From positions 79,823 through 143,822 of the forward strand of contig CALSFV010000136.1 in the NCBI GenBank assembly GCA_943737045.1: a DNA stretch of 64,000 nucleotides. Direction: 5' to 3'. Below are positions 59,031 through 64,000 of this stretch, piece by piece. Under the pieces are notes generated by a model. It worked only from the letters and a program-made list of their open reading frames with translations, had not been told where the DNA came from and searched no databases. The stretch is from Parapristionchus giblindavisi. Taxonomy: Eukaryota; Nematoda; Chromadorea; Rhabditida; Diplogasteridae. The position numbers were made by a program, and so were the translations under genes. Each line of letters starts with the position of its first letter. Within the stretch, counting starts at the first letter, position 1.

Positions 59031-59222
59031 ATGGTTGTTGCCTTATACTTCCTAGCATATTCTTTTGTGTTCTTCGTATTCTATAAGGTATTGAGATGGG
59101 ACCGTGATGATGATGATGATGATGAAGATGAAGAAGATGAATATGAAGAAGACGGCGTGATTGATAGACAAACAGGACCAATCAATAATCAGCATTATAA
59201 CACTCCAGAATCTATTGTTTAA
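59031..59222 (+). CDS. Possible small membrane protein with acidic tail (63 aa)
   Basis: The frame reads MVVALYFLAYSFVFFVFYKV, one membrane helix, then a basic residue pair and a run of Asp and Glu, ending in NTPESIV. A TTTACAG acceptor lies about 20 bases upstream, so this is either a trans-spliced mini-gene or the last exon of a longer membrane protein (the frame is open back to that acceptor). I do not recognise a family. A helix followed by a charged tail is unlikely by chance in random AT-rich DNA but not excluded. Confidence 0.4.
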   Translation: MVVALYFLAYSFVFFVFYKVLRWDRDDDDDDEDEEDEYEEDGVIDRQTGPINNQHYNTPESIV

Positions 59223-59558
59223 CATTAAAATGATCGATTATCGTCCGTATGACTGATTGCATTGAAATACCCCATCACCACCCCCTCCCCCCCCAGTATT
59301 CTTAACCTTTTAATATTTCAATATTCATCAAATCCCAAATATCCATATCCAAATCCTCCTCATAACTCACTATTTAATTACATGTTTATTATGATAACTC
59401 ATGAAATTTAAAAGCATTCATCCTTATATTCAATGATTAATCGATTGCAGATATACTATAAGAACTATTTATTTTAATTTATTCATTTCGTTTCATATCT
59501 AACAATATACCCATTAATCATTTTCTAATAAACATATATCGATAATTAAGGGGTTTAT
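59223..59558. other. No gene seen
   Basis: AT-rich DNA with a C-rich run (CCACCCCCTCCCCCCCCAG near 59280). No feature supported. Confidence 0.35.
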
Positions 59559-60938
59559 CACGCGTGTCGCGTAAGAATCGAATGAAATTAGGGGGTCGTT
59601 GGCACATTTTTTGACCCCCACATATTATTTCATTTTTTGGTAGTCCATATGGTCCCTAAGACGGCTGCACGAGCTTTTTTGTATATCTTCATTTTCGGCG
59701 TCGAGAGACGCCGTCAAACTTTTTTGACGCCGAAATTGGCCGACTTTGGAGCTCTGTAGCTCTTCGGAGAGTGGTTTTGGTATCGAGTCATCAACAGAAG
59801 AATTTACCGGAATGACCAGGAGAATACATCTGCATTATTGGCCGATCGCTATTTTTGTTAATATTTTTGTAAATCGATTTTATTGATTTATGCAAAACAC
59901 AAATCGAAGCCAAAGGTTTTCAATAGCTCAATCGATAGAACTCGACGCCAGCTTTTCATTGTTTTCTTTTGCTGATTTTATGGCAGTCGTAATGTCTTCT
60001 AAAAAGCTCAGTCAGATAGCACCAATGTTCTAATTGCATCTGAAGAGCACTGGGATGAAGTGGAGTGTTCGATCGATCAGTGGATCGACCAGGAAGAGAA
60101 AGGTTGTGGAGAAGTCGGAGGATTCGGAGAATGACGATAACGTCTTCGAGGAGGGAGAGGATGAGGATGAGGTGATTCTAGGACACGAAGATGACTTCAT
60201 TATGATGGTAGTCGAGGAAGAGTGTGATGAAATAGTTCTGTGAATTTTAACCCTCTTTCTTGTCATATTGTAATTTGCATGTATAGCGATTAACATTCGT
60301 CGATTGGTTATGAATGAGGAATCAAATTATGGAAATGAAAATTCGAAAGTTATTAAAAATATCTTGGATATGTACTAGAACAATATAAAAAACTAATTAA
60401 AATGGGCTAATTGGTCACACGAGGCACGTGAGTGGGTAGATCATTGGCTGCGTCACTCTCCTCTCGTGCGATCGCACGCTGTGAAAATCTTGAAATGCTC
60501 ATAACTTTCGAGCGCAACCACACAGAAAAACGTTCAGCATACCAATGAAAAGCTGGCGTCGAGTTCTATCGATTGAGCTATTGAAAACCTTTGGCTTCGA
60601 TATGTGTTTTGCATAAATCAATAAAATCGATTTACAAAAATACTAATAAAAATAGCGATCTGCCAATAATGCAGATGTATTCTCCTGGTCATTCCAGTAA
60701 ATTCTTCTGTTGATGACTCGATACCAAAACCACTCTCCGAAGAGCTACAGAGCTCCAAAGTTGGCCAATTTCGGCGTCAAAAAAGTTTGACGGCGTCTCT
60801 CGACGCCGAAAATGAAGATATACAAAAAAGCTCGTGCAGCCGTCTTAGGGACCATATGGACTACCAAAAAATGACCTCTGCTCATTTTCGATTTTTTCAA
60901 TGTGCCACCGTTTATTCGATTCTTACGCGACACGCGTG
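59559..60938. mobile_element. Fold-back element (1.38 kb)
   Basis: The ends CACGCGTGTCGCGTAAGAAT and complement; TTAT is found at both borders (59555-59558 and 60939-60942). Each arm is about 400 bases and includes GGCGTCGAGAGACGCCGTCA, itself a hairpin. The unpaired core (59960-60545) holds an open frame at 60034-60243 for an acidic 69-residue peptide of unknown origin. Confidence 0.8.
60034..60243 (+). other. Acidic open frame inside a fold-back element
   Basis: The frame encodes RKRKVVEKSEDSENDD followed by an acidic stretch (EEGEDEDEVI). It lies wholly in the core of the element at 59559-60938. It might be a remnant of an element-encoded protein, or a chance frame; no domain is recognised. 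Confidence 0.25.
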
Positions 60939-61228
60939 TTATGCAGTTATGTGTGATGTTCGTTTTCCGAAAAAAAACACTCGAAAAAACAAAAGAATAT
61001 TAGTGTTTCCATCTTGGAAAAGCACTGTAAAAGCAAAGACTTGCTAGGAGAAAGTAGATAGATCCAAAGAAGAAATTCGACAACATAGAGAATACAAAAT
61101 ATACTTTTGCTTTTGAGAGATTTTTGAAATTTTTACTTTATCCTGAAAAATGAATTAGACATCAAATTCATCAAATTCTGCCCCTGGGTTCATAGTCTGC
61201 AAATTTTATCACCATCGGGTGACGAGAA
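60939..61228. other. No gene seen
   Basis: AT-rich DNA between the fold-back and the LINE fragment; the upstream edge of the LINE could lie here. Confidence 0.35.
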
Positions 61229-62015
61229 ATGAGTAAAAACGTGATTTATACTCGACGTGATCTGGCCTCAACGGTGGCTTTAGGTTCAAAAAAAAAATTA
61301 GAAAATGTATCACATCTTTTTACTCGTCTCCTATTTTACCGCTGTAATCGTATTGTTGGTTTCCCTCCCTCATACCATGCTAGATTAGCGTTGTATTCTC
61401 TCTCAACTCTGTACCATAGAAGAACTGTAATTGATATTATTTATGCTCTCAAGATCCTTCGTTGTCAAGTAGATTTACCAGCTAGTCAATTCTTTGTATT
61501 TAAACCCACCTTTGGTCGTCTCTCTTGTTTCTCCTTTCATATTCCTCTAGCTAGAAGAGAAAATCGTCGATCATCTTTTTCTGTTAGGGTTGCACGTTTT
61601 CTGACTAAATTACATTGTTGCATTGATTCTTCCACCCTTTCGTCATATAGCACCTCCACTATCAAAACCAAATTACTTTCTTCCCAAGATCTTATTGATA
61701 AATTCGGACTCACAATTTCCCCTCTTTAGTGCCCCCATAATAGACTCTCGATTCAATCCGATATACATTGAATCATTGCGGACCTCTCCACCGCTAGGCC
61801 TTGCCAACCTAAGATATCATTGATCGCCGTTTGATCTTTGATACATAATAGAGTCCATTTATGAGCTGCACTTCCCTTCTCCTCCCCCCCCCCCGTACAC
61901 CCCCCCACTCTCTTTTTTTTTTTACCCCCAAATGCTCTCATTTAATTTGCTTGTTCTCTCAAATGTTGTCGCATCTTTTTGATGTATGATAAATTAAATT
62001 AAATTAAATTAAAAA
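61229..62015 (+). mobile_element. 5'-truncated non-LTR retrotransposon (CR1/Jockey-like 3' end)
   Basis: An open frame at 61229-61729 encodes 166 residues whose middle, RLALYSLSTLYHRRTVIDII, matches the conserved tail after the reverse transcriptase of CR1/Jockey-type ORF2 proteins (Leu-rich, with HRR and an aromatic-Lys-Ile-Leu motif). Its last part contains LSSQDLIDKFGL and a stop. A C- and T-rich 3' untranslated stretch follows, and then four ATTAA-type repeats (AAATTAAATTAAATTAAATT near 61991), as CR1-like elements end in short tandem repeats and not in poly(A). The reverse transcriptase and endonuclease are absent, so it is a dead fragment. Confidence 0.7.
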
Positions 62016-62458
62016 GAAGATGATCATCGTTATAAGCACCCTTTAGAACTGTGACAGATTTCACTGATTTTCTTACTCAAAGTACCTCATATTCATCTTC
62101 TATTCAATGAATAAGAATAGACAATATGAAGTTGAAGTATCCACAGAAATAATAGAACAGAGATGAAGAAACAATTGTGTTAGAATATTCCAACTTCATA
62201 GAAGATACATGATATATCCTTTAGTTGTTGTCTATTTGAGAAGATGAAAAGGAGAAGATCTCCATCTATGTACTAACGTTATTCAATCGAAAGAAAGGAT
62301 TGACACCTTCATTCTATCTCTTCTCCTTTCCATCTATCTATCAACATATTCATACTATATATTCCATCTACATATTCTTAATTCATATATTTTACTATGT
62401 GTATTATCTATATTTTCATGTTATCATTCAATATCTATTCAATGAATTCTTTCAGAAG
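62016..62458. promoter_or_regulatory. Upstream region of the ShK-domain gene
   Basis: AT-rich DNA; the last bases TTCTTTCAGAAG before the ATG at 62459 include a probable spliced-leader acceptor (AG at 62454-62455). No other exon is seen. Confidence 0.5.
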
Positions 62459-63544
62459 ATGCAATTCTTTTCAATCATCATTTTGTCTCTATTATCACTT
62501 TTTCAATCAAGAGGAGAGGAATGTATAGATCGATCATTATATTGTACTCCTATTGAATGCGAATCTAGACCTCTTTATGCTATGGAGTATTGTAGACGAA
62601 CTTGTAAAGGATGCAATGGTTATCATTCATTAATTCATTATGATTATACATGATGAAATGTCTTTGTATTTAGTCACGCGAAGGGTTAAAGAAGATCATA
62701 CTGTCAAAGATATAAAACCTATTGTAATTGATGTAAATAAGAATGAAACTGAAGATGCGTTCATTACCCCTCCTTTCTTTGGGTATTTATATATGAATAT
62801 ATGATAAAAATGAGCAAGTAGATGATATTCAGTCAAAGTGTCAATGATTCTGTTCAATCTTCATTATATTCTTCATCTCATCAATCAACTATTTCTCCTT
62901 TAACTTCTTCTTCACAACAATCAATTAAAACTACACAGAATAGACGAACATTACAAGGAGGTACAAGGGGGATCATTTATGTAAATCTCTATTTCCTATG
63001 AAACATGAAGTTAGGAAATTTACTCACATGAAGAAAAATCATGAAAATACTTTGCATTGAATCACTTTTATATTTTCCTATTTTTCCTCTTCAATTCACT
63101 ATTATCAAATGCATATAAAAACTCGCTGCCTCTGCTTTGTCATTTTTTTCAATAATAATAATAATCTAAGCAAAGACTACATATGATTTCTTAACCTTTA
63201 CATATACATATAGTCTATTTCAATTTTGTAATTGTATAATCTCATTTCAGGACCATATTCTCCATCTCATCATTTCTTTCCTGAACCGATCGCAGTTCCA
63301 TTGATTCATAGAAATAAAGATAACTTTGAAGAAACTGTTCGATATCAATTAAGGTTAGATATTTGATCAATAGTTAAGCAATATATAAGATTAAGACCTC
63401 AAGAAGTATATTCATCATACCAAGAACCATCATATTCAAGAAAAGAATCAAGGAATGAACAACTGTCATTAGATAGATATAGACAACAATTAACTAATCA
63501 ATATGCACCAAAGAAGAAACAATCGCAAACTATCGATAAGAGAG
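62459..63544 (+). CDS. Secreted ShK-domain protein, 5' part
   Basis: Five exons join in frame: 62459-62618, 62674-62782, 62833-62960, 63251-63353 and 63390-63544. The product starts with a signal peptide (MQFFSIIILSLLSLFQSRG) and one ShK-type domain: ECIDRSLYC, IECESRPLYAMEYCRRTC and KGC, with the six-cysteine pattern usual for nematode secreted proteins. The rest (about 160 residues) is low-complexity, rich in Ser, Gln and basic residues, with TRR, NRR, KKK and DKR sites. No stop is reached after the donor at 63545, so the gene probably continues to the right of the window. ShK domains occur in enzymes, cuticle proteins and peptide toxins of many animals; nothing here points to one role. Confidence 0.8.
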
Positions 63545-63931
63545 GTATCAACCAATTATTTCTCCTTATAAGTTTCATTTTTTATTAAGCCAATAAACAG
63601 AATTAAAAAAAGGTTTCCCCCCATGATCTGATCTGCTGATACGATGATGCAATGATCTGTACTAAATTATCTGAAAACCTAAAACTTCGAAGTTTCTTAT
63701 AATATGTCAACGCGATTCATGATATTAATATTACAAGGCGAAATGGTACCAATACTAATAAGTTGAATCAATGATTGGGGTTTCAGTGTTGTGTGTTTGA
63801 GAGTAGTTGAAAGGAGAAAAGTAATGATAAAAAAGTAATGATAAAAGGGGATGGATGATTAAAGGAGCAATAGAATAAGAGATCAGAGATCGTAGATCAA
63901 ACTGGATATAGTAGTGGTAGAATAGAACTAA
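63545..63931. other. Probable intron of the ShK gene
   Basis: AT-rich DNA after the last recognised donor (GTATCA at 63545). No acceptor with a continuing frame was found before the window ends. Confidence 0.4.
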
Positions 63932-64000
63932 CAAGGGGAGCCAGAATGGCCTCCCGTGACGTTTTTGGTGTAATTTCTTAATATTCATTTTTTCGCGCAT
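63932..64000. mobile_element. Possible left end of another element
   Basis: CTAACAAGGGGAGCCAG near 63928 resembles the TTA/TAA-CAAGGG borders of family B and is followed by a GC-richer stretch (GGCCTCCCGTGACG). The element, if real, is cut by the window edge. Confidence 0.25.

Noticed and set aside
61229..61729. A host gene for the 166-codon frame
   Set aside because: Its residues match the C-terminal tail of non-LTR ORF2 proteins and a repeat tail follows.

Overview
The window looks like nuclear DNA of a nematode. Genes are split into many short exons (about 50-200 bp) by introns mostly of 40-60 bp with GT...TTTCAG or GT...TATAG borders. Several start codons lie 0-3 bases after a TTTCAG-like acceptor, as expected for spliced-leader trans-splicing. 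The gene set (HECTD1/hecd-1 ubiquitin ligase, Cys-loop channel, biogenic-amine-type receptor, M13 peptidase, ShK-domain protein) also fits a nematode. The very small exons recall diplogastrids such as Pristionchus, but the species cannot be named from this sequence alone.

Layout: 1-1604 (+) is the 3' half of an M13 (neprilysin-like) metallopeptidase. 1811-5285 holds a TA-flanked fold-back element, a 62-bp x 10 satellite and a 429-bp element. 5286-11076 (+) is a complete rhodopsin-family receptor (9 exons, 368 aa) with two element insertions in introns. 11511-13728 is another fold-back. 14580-42895 (-) is a complete HECTD1 orthologue, modelled here as 70 exons and 2,616 aa, with all in-frame junctions resolved. 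One of its introns (23997-33923) is swollen to 9.9 kb by a nested pile of mobile elements; others carry a family A fold-back, a mariner-like element, small MITEs and a 61-bp x 13 array that copies an exon end with its 5' splice site.

43921-47026 (+) is a complete Cys-loop ligand-gated channel subunit (17 exons, 587 aa), divergent from hecd-1 across about 1 kb. 47620-50469 (-) is a small secreted cysteine-rich precursor. 50700-52485 has a long CT-rich tract followed by a GA-rich tract. 53702-55265 is a decayed Tc1-like element, nearly identical to and inverted relative to the one at 25272-26835. 56793-62015 is mostly transposon remnants plus one possible tiny membrane protein (59031-59222). 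62459-63544 (+) is the 5' part of an ShK-domain secreted protein that probably continues beyond the window.

The striking feature of the window is its population of non-autonomous elements with long inverted arms (TA-, TTAA- and 8-bp-flanked types, often nested) that sit in introns and intergenic DNA and leave every recognisable gene intact. No operon-like functional coupling among the genes is evident; the closest relation is the divergent hecd-1/channel pair sharing one upstream region.
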